Origin: Vreelandella olivaria
GTDB taxonomy: Bacteria > Pseudomonadota > Gammaproteobacteria > Pseudomonadales > Halomonadaceae
Reading direction: 5' to 3'
Assembly (NCBI RefSeq): GCF_023507745.1
Contig: NZ_JALPZO010000109.1
Span: 1-62,321, forward strand
Length of the DNA stretch: 62,321 nucleotides
In this document: one piece after another, positions 43,958-51,587 of the stretch
Position numbering within the stretch: position 1 is the stretch's first letter
Layout of the letters: each line of letters starts with the position of its first letter
Notes under the pieces: model-generated
Databases searched by the model: none
Seen by the model: only the letters and a program-made list of their open reading frames with translations
Told to the model about the DNA's origin: nothing
Program-made: the position numbers and the translations under genes

Positions 43958-45014
43958 ACACCTTTCCGTCGTTGAAGCAGCCCGTTGCGTTGGATCATCG
44001 ATGCCTTTGCCGTTCGATGACCTGGAGCCGGTGGTGCTGAGCGTGATCGTGCCCGCCTACAACGAGATCGCGGTACTGGAACTCTGTCATCGGCGTTTGC
44101 GTGGCGTCATGGAGGGCATCGGGCTGCCCTACGAGCTGCTTTACGTCGACGACGGCAGCCACGATGGCAGCGGCGAGGCACTGATGGCACTGGCGTCGCA
44201 GGACCGTCACGTGCGGGCGATCCGGCTCAGCCGGAATTTCGGCAAGGAGGCGGCGATCACGGCGGGCCTGGATCACGCCCGGGGGGAGGCGGTGATTCTG
44301 ATCGATGCGGACCTGCAGGATCCGCCCGAGCTGATTCCGGACATGCTCGCGGCATGGCGCAGCACCGGCGCCGACGTCATCGCCATGCGCCGCCGCCACC
44401 GCTCCGGAGAAAGCTGGTTCAAGCGCGGTTGCGCCCATCTGTTCTACCGCCTTTTGAGCCGCTTGAGCGAGTTTCCGATTCCCGAGGACACGGGGGATTT
44501 CAGGCTGCTCAGCCGCAGGGTGGTCGATGCGATCAAGCGTCTGCCCGAACGCAGCCGCTACATGAAGGGGCTGTTCGCCTGGGTCGGCTTTCCCACGCAT
44601 GAAATCCTCTATGACCGGGAACCGCGCGCGGCCGGGCACAGCAAGTGGGGGTTCTTCGGCCTCGTGCGTCTGGCGCTGGAGGGGGTGACCTCCTTCTCCG
44701 CGGCGCCCCTGCGCTGGGTCACCGGTCTGGGGCTGGTCACCGCGGCCGCTGGCGCGGCCTTTGGCCTCTTCATCGTCCTCAGGACGCTGCAGGGGCATCC
44801 CGCCCCGTCCGGCTATCCCTCCTCCATGGCGATGATGACGTTTCTGGGGGGCATCCAGCTGTTGTCCGTCGGTCTGCTGGGGGAGTACGTCGGCCGGATC
44901 TATGTCGAAACCAAGCAGCGCCCCCGCTATCTGGTGCGTGACATGGGCGAAACGGCCGGCAGGCCCGCATCCCGCCGGGAAAACGGCCAGGAGCCTTGCA
45001 ATGAAGAGGCTTGA
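43947..45014 (+). CDS. GT2 glycosyltransferase, ArnC/GtrB type
   Basis: A 355-residue transferase that loads a sugar on undecaprenyl phosphate. The GT-A domain shows SVIVPAYNE, VDDGSHDGS, IDADLQDPPELIPDML (DxD) and DTGDFRLLSRRV, then ERSRYMKGLFAWVGF, and the C-terminus has two membrane helices. This is the architecture of ArnC, GtrB and dolichol-phosphate mannose synthase. With the GtrA protein and the ArnT-like enzyme it forms a complete transfer route of a sugar to a periplasmic acceptor. Start is ATG 43947 or 43950. Confidence 0.92.
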   Translation: MMSEHLSVVEAARCVGSSMPLPFDDLEPVVLSVIVPAYNEIAVLELCHRRLRGVMEGIGLPYELLYVDDGSHDGSGEALMALASQDRHVRAIRLSRNFGKEAAITAGLDHARGEAVILIDADLQDPPELIPDMLAAWRSTGADVIAMRRRHRSGESWFKRGCAHLFYRLLSRLSEFPIPEDTGDFRLLSRRVVDAIKRLPERSRYMKGLFAWVGFPTHEILYDREPRAAGHSKWGFFGLVRLALEGVTSFSAAPLRWVTGLGLVTAAAGAAFGLFIVLRTLQGHPAPSGYPSSMAMMTFLGGIQLLSVGLLGEYVGRIYVETKQRPRYLVRDMGETAGRPASRRENGQEPCNEEA

Positions 45015-46458
45015 TCTGCGTCGCCCCGCAGGCGCCATGCTGACCCTGGCGCTGGGGCTGCTGGGATTGCGGCTGGTCAGCATGCTGTGGGTTCCCTATA
45101 TCGATACCACCGAGCCGCGCTATGCGGAAATCGCCAGGCTGATGGCGCAAAGCGGCGACTGGGTCACGCCGTGGTTCGAGCCGGGCGTTCCCTTCTGGGG
45201 CAAGCCGCCGCTTTCCTTCTGGTTGCAGGCGCTGTCGATGAAGTTATTCGGGCTGTCGGAGTGGGTTGCCCGCTTTCCCGCCTGGGTGGCCACCGCGCTG
45301 ACCCTGTGGCCCCTGCATGCGCTGGCGCGGGCATGGGCGGGCCGCCGTGCCGCCGCCGCTGCCGTGCTGATTCATGTGACCTGCGCGCTGCCGTACATGA
45401 TGGCCGGCGCGGTACTGACCGATCCCTTCCTGGCACTGGGCACCACGCTGTTCATGGCCGGACTGATGCTGCCGCAATGGCACTGGCGCCTGCTGGCCGC
45501 CGTGGGCCTGGCGATCGGCCTGCTCGCCAAGGGGCCGCTGGCGCTGGTTATCGTCGCGGGTCCGGCGGCCCTGTGTCTACTGGCCTACCGCCGCCGGGTA
45601 TGGCCGGCGCTATCGATGCGCGGATGGCTGGTCGGCCTGGCGCTGGTGGCATCCCTGGTCGTGCCCTGGTACGTCATCGCCGAGATCAGGACGCCAGGCT
45701 TCTGGGACTACTTCCTGATCGGCGAGCATGTACGGCGGTTTCTGGAACCCGGGTGGGCCGGCGATCTGTATGGAACCGCCCATCGGCGGGCCATAGGGGC
45801 CATCTGGCTGGACTGGCTGGTCGCCACGCTGCCCTGGAGTCCCCTCGCCCTGGCGATGCTCGCCGCCGCGCTGCGCCATCGGCGTGGCCGCGGGGCCTTG
45901 CTGCGCCTGATCCGCAGACCGATGACCGGCTACCTGATCGCCTGGGCGTTGTTCGTGCCGCTGTTCTTTACGCTGTCCAGAAACATCCTCTGGACCTACG
46001 TGCTGCCGGCGTTGCCCGCGTTCGCCATCCTGACCGGCCGGGCGCTGGTCCTTGTCCTGCGACGGTTGAGGCTGGGACGATCACCCGCATTGCACGCGGT
46101 CGGCACCGCGCCAGCCTTGTTCGTTCCGGTCGTGACGCTGCTCGCGACGCTTGCGATCTGCTTCAACCCGGGATCGGTCAAGACCGAGAAGGCACTCATC
46201 CGCCAGGTGATGTCCGTGGCGCCGCCGGGCGCCACCCTGTGGTTCGTCGACAGCCGATCCTTCTCGGCCCGTTACTACTCGCGAGGGCAGGCATTGCTGA
46301 TCTCGAGCGAAGAACTGCCGGCGCTGGTCGCCGGGACGGAAGGTGCGATCTTCATCGCCGCTCGCCCGGATGTCATGGCGCGCCTGCAGACCACCTTGCC
46401 ATTGACCGCCTTGCCGCTGGCGGATAGCCGCCGGTATCGGGTGGGCAGGATTCGCTAG
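45001..46458 (+). CDS. ArnT-like GT39/GT83 membrane glycosyltransferase
   Basis: A 485-residue polytopic enzyme. The first periplasmic loop holds VPYIDTTEPRYAEIARLM with the acidic catalytic region of ArnT/PMT-type transferases, then FWGKPPLSFWLQALSMK; about ten to twelve helices follow. The family moves a sugar from undecaprenyl phosphate to lipid A, LPS or protein at the periplasmic face. Start 45001 has CAGGAG upstream and overlaps the GT2 stop by 14 bases. The sugar (aminoarabinose or another) is not known, and the genes that make UDP-aminoarabinose are absent from the window. Confidence 0.9.
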   Translation: MKRLDLRRPAGAMLTLALGLLGLRLVSMLWVPYIDTTEPRYAEIARLMAQSGDWVTPWFEPGVPFWGKPPLSFWLQALSMKLFGLSEWVARFPAWVATALTLWPLHALARAWAGRRAAAAAVLIHVTCALPYMMAGAVLTDPFLALGTTLFMAGLMLPQWHWRLLAAVGLAIGLLAKGPLALVIVAGPAALCLLAYRRRVWPALSMRGWLVGLALVASLVVPWYVIAEIRTPGFWDYFLIGEHVRRFLEPGWAGDLYGTAHRRAIGAIWLDWLVATLPWSPLALAMLAAALRHRRGRGALLRLIRRPMTGYLIAWALFVPLFFTLSRNILWTYVLPALPAFAILTGRALVLVLRRLRLGRSPALHAVGTAPALFVPVVTLLATLAICFNPGSVKTEKALIRQVMSVAPPGATLWFVDSRSFSARYYSRGQALLISSEELPALVAGTEGAIFIAARPDVMARLQTTLPLTALPLADSRRYRVGRIR

Positions 46459-46669
46459 CGCTCGACGCCTGGCTGGCAGGGAAGGGCGCCGGACCTCGCT
46501 GCTATCAATGCGTGGCGGCGATGCCGTCGAGCTGCGTCGCTGGCAAGAGCGAGAAGGCCGAGCGCATGTGTCGTGCTTCCTGGCAGGAATGAACCTATCC
46601 GACGAGGTACGGGGGGGCCACAATTGCATCCTGCAAGCCTGCCTCATCTTTAGTTGGGAGATTCGAGAA
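46459..46669. other. Gap without recognised gene
   Basis: About 210 bases after the ArnT-like gene. Short frames exist but none is similar to a known family. The 3' end contains the leader and GGGAG site of the truncated SDR. Confidence 0.4.
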
Positions 46670-46849
46670 ATGAGCAACAAGACCTGGTTGATTACCGGCG
46701 CTGCCCGTGGCCTGGGTGCTCAGATCGCGCAAGCCGCCCTCGCGGCGGGCGACAACGACGTCGGCCCTTTTTTGTTTCAGCATGACTTCAGCACCGAACT
46801 TCGCTGGGCTACGCCTAAGCCCGCTACAGCAGGTTTATCAATAACTTAG
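46670..46849 (+). pseudogene. Short-chain dehydrogenase, N-terminal remnant
   Basis: From ATG 46670 the protein MSNKTWLITGAARGLGAQIA, then QAALAAGDN, is a standard SDR nucleotide-binding start. After residue 29 the sequence no longer resembles an SDR and ends at a stop 30 codons later. The catalytic part is absent. About ten bases later a ribosome-binding site and an ATG (46863) start another very short frame without similarity. It is probably a deletion or rearrangement scar. Confidence 0.7.
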
Positions 46850-46908
46850 GAGAATTCATCATATGCCGGTGCTTTCCGAAACTTGCCCTGGCGCCCTCGG
46901 CAGCTCGG

Positions 46909-47244
46909 TTATCCGACGACGACGAGTTCTTCGGTCACAAGCCGAACCACGGAGGTCATGTCGATGAAGTTCACGTGGTCGGGATCCACCTTGGTTGCAA
47001 AATTTGTCGACAGGAACAGTTCGTTCATGTCGTCTGGGTTGTCGAACCATGCCTCCACCACGGCGTCGAAGCGTGGTTCATCTGAGGTTGAATAATCCAC
47101 GGGGTATGAGATGACGAAGCGTCGGATCTTTTTCGCCTCGGGTATTGCAAAAAGTATGGGCGCGTGAACGTCGCGGCGGTAATCCCTGAATTCCTGAATG
47201 CCCATGCCTTGTCGGCGCTTGAAGCCGATGACAACCTTGATCAT
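46909..47244 (-). CDS. EthD domain protein
   Basis: A 111-residue dimeric alpha-beta barrel protein: VVIGFKRRQGMGIQEFRDYR, then RDVHAP, is the EthD signature. EthD-like proteins take part in degradation or modification of ethers and polyketide-like compounds, mostly in an unclear role. Start 47244 follows AAGGAAA; a longer reading to 47310 has no support. It is divergent from the AraC regulator at 47365. Confidence 0.82.
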   Translation of the reverse strand: MIKVVIGFKRRQGMGIQEFRDYRRDVHAPILFAIPEAKKIRRFVISYPVDYSTSDEPRFDAVVEAWFDNPDDMNELFLSTNFATKVDPDHVNFIDMTSVVRLVTEELVVVG

Positions 47245-47301
47245 GAAAATTTCCTTTGGACGACAGATAAGCAGCCTGTGGTGGCTACCTTGAGATTGAA
47301 G

Positions 47302-47326
47302 GATAGTCATGACAGAAGAGACTATC
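47302..47326. promoter_or_regulatory. Inverted repeat in the EthD/AraC divergent promoter
   Basis: GATAGTC (47302-47308) and GACTATC (47320-47326), followed directly by TATAAT at 47327-47332. It is a candidate operator for the AraC protein with an adjacent -10 element. Confidence 0.5.
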
Positions 47327-47364
47327 TATAATAGAAAGTCCATATTATTTTCGAGATTGTCCCA

Positions 47365-48276
47365 GTGGTCGCCGATCCGTTATCCGATATCCTTTCTCTG
47401 CTGACCCCGCGAACCTACATCGCGGGTGGATTCGACTTCGGGGGGAAATGGGCGCTCCAGTTCGAGAAACATGGCGGGCTCAAATATTTCGCGCTGGTAT
47501 CGGGAGGCGCCTGGCTCGCTGTCGATGGCGAGCCCAATCCCATCAAGCTGGATGCGGGTGATTGCGTACTGCTACCAAATGGCCGTCGGTTCCTGATCGC
47601 ACGCGACTTGGCTTTCGAACCTGTCGGTATTGCCTTTGTACCCGAAGAAAACTGGAACGGCGGCATCGCGACGGTGAACGGCGGTGGAGACACGACCATG
47701 CTCGGCGGACATTTCGGATTCGCTGGTGAGCATGTCGATATGCTTCTCGGATCCATGCCAGCCATCATGCGGCTTCGCGATGAGGCCGACAAGGCTGGTC
47801 TACGATGGGTTCTGGACCGCATGCGCCAGGAACTGTTCGCAGCCCAGCCGGGCACCAAGCTCGTGGTGCAGCACCTCGCTCATCTGATGCTGGTCCAGGC
47901 ACTACGGCTGTACCTTTCGCACGGCGTGGGAAAGGGGGTTGGTTGGCTGTTCGCGCTTGGTGATCAGCGCATCGCAGCTGCTATCGGCGCAATCCATGCG
48001 AGTCCCGGCAGCCGATGGACCTTGCCGAAACTCGCGCAGGAGGCAGGAATGTCGCGCTCCAAGTTCGCACTGAGGTTCAAAAGCATCTCCGGCACTTCGC
48101 CCATTGAATATCTGACGCGATGGCGGATGATGATCGCCTGCCATAGACTGACGAGCAGCCTCGAACCGATCTCCAAGATCGCGCTGTCATTGGGCTATGA
48201 ATCGGAAGCGGCGTTCAGTACGGCATTTAAACGCCTCATCGGATGTTCGCCACGACGGTACTCTGTGAAAGAGTAG
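47365..48276 (+). CDS. AraC-family transcriptional regulator with cupin domain
   Basis: A 303-residue regulator. The N-terminal half is a cupin (LVSGGAWLAVDGEPNPIKLD, then AGDCVLLPNGRRFLI) as in the AraC group with a cupin_6 sensor. The C-terminal half has two helix-turn-helix units, LPKLAQEAGMSRSKFALRFK and ISKIALSLGYESEAAFSTAF. The start is a GTG. It probably controls the EthD gene on the other strand and formerly the truncated SDR. The ligand is unknown. Confidence 0.9.
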   Translation: MVADPLSDILSLLTPRTYIAGGFDFGGKWALQFEKHGGLKYFALVSGGAWLAVDGEPNPIKLDAGDCVLLPNGRRFLIARDLAFEPVGIAFVPEENWNGGIATVNGGGDTTMLGGHFGFAGEHVDMLLGSMPAIMRLRDEADKAGLRWVLDRMRQELFAAQPGTKLVVQHLAHLMLVQALRLYLSHGVGKGVGWLFALGDQRIAAAIGAIHASPGSRWTLPKLAQEAGMSRSKFALRFKSISGTSPIEYLTRWRMMIACHRLTSSLEPISKIALSLGYESEAAFSTAFKRLIGCSPRRYSVKE

Positions 48277-48516
48277 CTCACCAACCCGGACATTCGGTTG
48301 TCAGGCAGTCCTGCGTGTCGGGGGCTTCGGCGGCGATTATCATGGTCGCGGCAACCCCTTCCCTCCATGACCGCTGTTGGCCGAGAGCGGCCACAGTGAA
48401 ACTGTCCAACTTGGCTTCCATCATCGGGCCGCGCAGGAAGCGAAGCCCGCGCCGATGTTGGCATGCCCGCGTGCTTTGCGGGACAGGACACGCCGCAGCT
48501 TGCCGGGGGAACTGCC
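48277..48516. other. Gap without recognised gene
   Basis: About 240 GC-rich bases after the AraC gene. Frames are open in several phases but I find no known family. It directly precedes the relaxase remnant and may be part of the same degraded conjugation region. Confidence 0.4.
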
Positions 48517-48801
48517 GTGACCGACCGCCGCGACGACGATTTCCGTGTGCGGCCCAGCGCCCCGAAGAATCAGGGCAAAGGCCAGGGACAAAGCTTCGTC
48601 TCCAAGGTGCTCAAACAGGCCGGCAAGGCCTCTATGCACCATTCCGCAGCTGGTGGCAGCGGCGCGCCATGCTTGATGAAGGCATGGGGGTTCAGCCAGT
48701 TCCGTGGAAACCGATGGTCGAGTGTGGAAGGGCAGCAAATTGCTGCCACGATGCACGGCAGTGGCGTGTCATGGAAGCTGGGAAGGCGGGGTGATCCTTA
48801 G
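48517..48801 (+). pseudogene. Relaxase (VirD2-like, DUF3363 type) N-terminal remnant
   Basis: From GTG 48517 (GGGGGA upstream) the frame encodes DRRDDDFRVRPSAPKNQGKG, then QGQSFVSKVLKQAGKAS. This is the conserved N-terminus of relaxase/mobilization nucleases found in integrative and conjugative elements of proteobacteria. After about 40 residues the similarity ends and the frame closes at 94 codons, so the catalytic tyrosine and the histidine triad are missing. It indicates that the island, or this part of it, was once part of a conjugative element. Confidence 0.6.
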
Positions 48802-48857
48802 ACTTGGGTCAAGTTCGGGCCGAAATTGGCGGCGCACAGAGTTAATCCATAAACGAA

Positions 48858-48904
48858 GTTGACAGCGTCAACGTGAGCCAATATCCTACGTTGACAATGT
48901 CAAC
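48858..48904 (+). promoter_or_regulatory. Promoter between two identical-type operators
   Basis: Perfect palindromes GTTGACAGCGTCAAC (48858-48872) and GTTGACAATGTCAAC (48890-48904). The first contains TTGACA (48859-48864), which lies exactly 17 bases from TATCCT (48882-48887); the second lies just after that -10 element. Repressor bound to both would close the promoter. The likely binder is the TetR protein encoded second in the operon. Confidence 0.8.
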
Positions 48905-48920
48905 AACATGGATTATCGAA

Positions 48921-49877
48921 ATGCCTACTGTATTGATCACCGGAGGCCACAAAGGCCTCGGCCTGGAAACAACAACGAGGGTCGCCCAGCTCGGCGGATT
49001 CGATATCGTCTTGGGTGGGCGGAACCATTCCGAGGTGAGTGCGGTCGCGCATGACATCAGCGCAAAGTACGGGGCCAACGTCAGGACCGTGGACCTGGAC
49101 GTATCGTCACTGGCCTCCGTTCGTGGGGCGGCAGGCCTTGTGCAAAATCTCGTTCGAGACGGCGCCGTCGCCCCCTTGCAGGCTCTGATGCTCAATGCCG
49201 GCGCGCAGTTCATGGGGCCGGTCGAATACAGCCCCGACGGCTATGAAAAGACGTTCGCGACCAACTGTCTCGGCCACTTCCTGCTGCTCAATCTGCTCCT
49301 TGAAGATATCCGTCCCCATGGACGCATTGTGTTCACGGCAAGTGGCACCCATGACCCCGACACAATGGACGGCAAGATGGTGGGAAAGGCCGAGGAGCCG
49401 GATGCGGTCAAGCTGGCCAATGAAGGCAATACAGGCAAGCCTCTCTCGCCCGGCAAACGCTACTCGACCTCCAAACTCTGCACGATGATGTATGCCTACG
49501 AGTTGGATCGCCGATTGCGAGCCACTGGTTCATCGATCCAGTCCATTGCGTTCGATCCGGGGCTGATCGTCGAAACCAGCCTCGCCCGCACGGCGCCGCC
49601 GTTGATGCAACGGGCTGCGCGCACCGGATTGGCGAAATGGCTCGTCAAGACCTTGGGCGTAACGATGGGTAGCCTTGCGTTCTCCGGGGATGCATTGACG
49701 AGGGTCGCCATCGATCCAGCGTTCGCTCGCGCCTCGGGCAAGTACATGCAATCACGTAACGGCCAGTTGATCGAAACGCGGTCGTCGGCGATGTCGTATG
49801 ACATCGAGCGTGCGCGAAAACTTTGGGCTGACTCGGAGACGCTGGTTGGCCTGCCATCCAAGGCGCAGGGGGCTTGA
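48921..49877 (+). CDS. Short-chain dehydrogenase, protochlorophyllide-reductase-like size
   Basis: About 318 residues, a long SDR with TGGHKGLG, LNAGAQF and YSTSKLCTMM (YxxxK). I chose ATG 48921 (MPTVLITGG) because the in-frame starts at 48873 and 48897 lie in the promoter and operator region. It is co-transcribed with the TetR gene that starts right after its stop. The substrate is unknown. Confidence 0.88.
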   Translation: MPTVLITGGHKGLGLETTTRVAQLGGFDIVLGGRNHSEVSAVAHDISAKYGANVRTVDLDVSSLASVRGAAGLVQNLVRDGAVAPLQALMLNAGAQFMGPVEYSPDGYEKTFATNCLGHFLLLNLLLEDIRPHGRIVFTASGTHDPDTMDGKMVGKAEEPDAVKLANEGNTGKPLSPGKRYSTSKLCTMMYAYELDRRLRATGSSIQSIAFDPGLIVETSLARTAPPLMQRAARTGLAKWLVKTLGVTMGSLAFSGDALTRVAIDPAFARASGKYMQSRNGQLIETRSSAMSYDIERARKLWADSETLVGLPSKAQGA

Positions 49878-50465
49878 GTGAGTACACGTGAGAAGTTGAT
49901 CACCGAAGCTGCGCACCTGTTGGATGCGAATGGTGAGCCGGCCGTGACGCTGCGTGCCGTCGCCCAGGCGGTAGGCGTTTCGCACAACGCGCCCTACCGT
50001 CATTTCGTTGACCGCAATGACCTGCTTGCAGGGATTGCCGAGCGTGACCTCAGGATGCTGGCCGTCGGAATCGAAGCGGCACGGGCCGGCGATGCTCCGG
50101 CGATCGACCGCTTGCGCAACGGGTTGGACTGCTTCGTCGAGTACGGTCGCCACTACCCGGCCCGCTATCGCCTGATGTTCAGCGATCCCGACATCGTGTC
50201 GGCGGGAAGCGCTCTCGAAGCTGCCGGCATTGCCGCGTTCGCGGCGATCACCGGCCTTGTGGAAGATGGTCAGAAGGCGGGGGTTCTACCTGCCACACCA
50301 ACCCTGGCGCTGGCGAACTTGATCTATGCGACGACCCACGGACTGATTGATCTGGAAATAGCCGGTTGCGTGGGCGAGCAGGAAGCGCTTCCGGTCGCCG
50401 AACAAGGGATATCGCTGTTCCTGACGCTCTTGCAACAAAGTGTAGAAGCTGGCCAAGGGCAATAA
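49878..50465 (+). CDS. TetR-family regulator
   Basis: A 195-residue regulator with the helix-turn-helix ITEAAHLLDANGEPAVTLRA, then VAQAVGVSHNAPYRHFVDRN, and a TetR_C_13-like ligand domain. GTG start immediately after the SDR stop. As the second gene of an operon with two palindromes around its promoter, it is very likely the autorepressor of the SDR-tetR operon. Confidence 0.9.
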   Translation: MSTREKLITEAAHLLDANGEPAVTLRAVAQAVGVSHNAPYRHFVDRNDLLAGIAERDLRMLAVGIEAARAGDAPAIDRLRNGLDCFVEYGRHYPARYRLMFSDPDIVSAGSALEAAGIAAFAAITGLVEDGQKAGVLPATPTLALANLIYATTHGLIDLEIAGCVGEQEALPVAEQGISLFLTLLQQSVEAGQGQ

Positions 50466-50732
50466 GCATGACTTTCGTATCGAGCGCAGAGCAACAGCGT
50501 GGTTGCTTCCTTGAAGATCAAGAGGGGACCCAGCGACGGTTGCTGATTCCATTGTCTGAAAAAGTTCTACAATATCGAACTATTGAGACCTTCTTGGCGT
50601 AAAGTAGGCTTTGTTTCTGGCCATCCGCCATCATGCTCGATGACCATCACGATGTTGGTCGTGATTTTCGTCCATCTATGAAGGAGCATTGAAATGATCG
50701 AAGACTCCAGTAACTATCAAGGAGTTTTCGAG
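50466..50732. other. Gap without recognised gene
   Basis: About 265 bases. A short frame at 50468-50602 starts MTFVSSAEQQRGC and matches nothing I know. A ribosome-binding site AAGGAG is at 50719-50724 in front of the next feature. Confidence 0.4.
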
Positions 50733-51008
50733 ATGCCTTCCCTGAGCGAATCCACCGTCCAAGCGGTTATCGAGCGCGCCCGGGAGCAGAATTTCTCCAT
50801 CAACGTCGCGGTCGTGGATGATTCAGGTTTGTTGTGCAGGTTCCGGCGTCTGGGCGGCGCGGTGCCTGGCGCGATCGACGTGTCGATCAAGAAAGCCCGC
50901 ACGGCAGCACTGTTTCGTACCGTCAGTCTGGAGCTTGGCGTGGCAGGCGCCACGGTCGAGGCGGATCAGGCAATTGCCTTGGCCGCCGCCAGCAGGGGGG
51001 AAGCGCCG
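50733..51008 (+). pseudogene. GlcG/HbpS (DUF336) family protein with internal deletion
   Basis: From ATG 50733 the sequence INVAVVDDSGLLCRFRRLGG, then AIDVSIKKARTAALFRTVSL, is a GlcG/HbpS-type heme-binding-like domain. It then jumps from LELG to VAGATVEADQAIALAAAS, which is the normal C-terminal end of the family. About 40-50 residues between, including the usual glycine-rich GG[VI]PL segment, are missing while the frame stays open. It runs in frame into a piece of an Old Yellow Enzyme gene. Confidence 0.7.
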
Positions 51009-51157
51009 ATGCTTTTTACTCCCTATCGCCTGGGCACGCTGGAACTGCCCAACCGCATCTGCCGCCGATGACCCGTTCTCGCGCGGCTGCCGACAACGTG
51101 GCGACTCCCGCCATGCCGAAGTTCTTTCCCTGTATTAGGCTTTACACTCCAGACTAG
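51009..51157 (+). pseudogene. Old Yellow Enzyme (alkene reductase) N-terminal remnant, frameshifted
   Basis: MLFTPYRLGTLELPNRI (51009-51059) is the start of an NADH:flavin oxidoreductase of the NemA type. The continuation PPMTRSRAAADNVATPAM is in another frame (from 51062), so a frameshift separates them, and similarity ends near 51115. The flavin barrel is absent. It marks the right end of the foreign-looking DNA. Confidence 0.75.
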
Positions 51158-51587
51158 CCTGTCTTGAAATATTGATACCGTCCCTTTTTTGTGCGTGGGT
51201 GCTTGGGAAAGCGTTTTAAGTAATGTAATCCGTATGCCTTATGCGCTATCGGCATGGGTTTTTTGGGTATAATTAGACTAAAGTCTAGTATTGTGTGTAA
51301 TGCGTTAAAGTAGCGTTTTATTGGTATGCAAGTGGTTGAAGTGTATGCGTTTTTTTCTTAAATGCGAATGCAAATACAGGATTTGACAAGAGTTTTTGTA
51401 GATTGATGCATGTGGAGTGATTGCGCTAGAGGGGGGCAAATCGCTATGCTGAGCGGCCATTTTCTTGCAGCAGCGAATACGGAAAACACTCTAAAATTGG
51501 GTGATAACAAGCACCATAAAAAAATAAAAACCCATAATAATACCATAAAAACGCTGCTAACAAAATACGCTGACTAGAGGCACGCCC
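51158..51587. promoter_or_regulatory. AT-rich region in front of gltB, right island boundary
   Basis: About 430 bases, clearly more AT-rich than the island. It contains a TATAAT at 51268-51273 and a dyad TAGACT-AA-AGTCTA at 51274-51287. The promoter of gltBD should be in this stretch. No gene is visible. Confidence 0.5.

Noticed and set aside
48421..48756. 111-codon reverse-strand frame opposite the relaxase remnant
   Set aside because: No family recognised; the forward strand has the convincing relaxase N-terminus.
17226..51587. Island attachment sites, integrase, tRNA or CRISPR array
   Set aside because: None found by eye at either boundary or inside; no direct repeat flanking the island could be supported.
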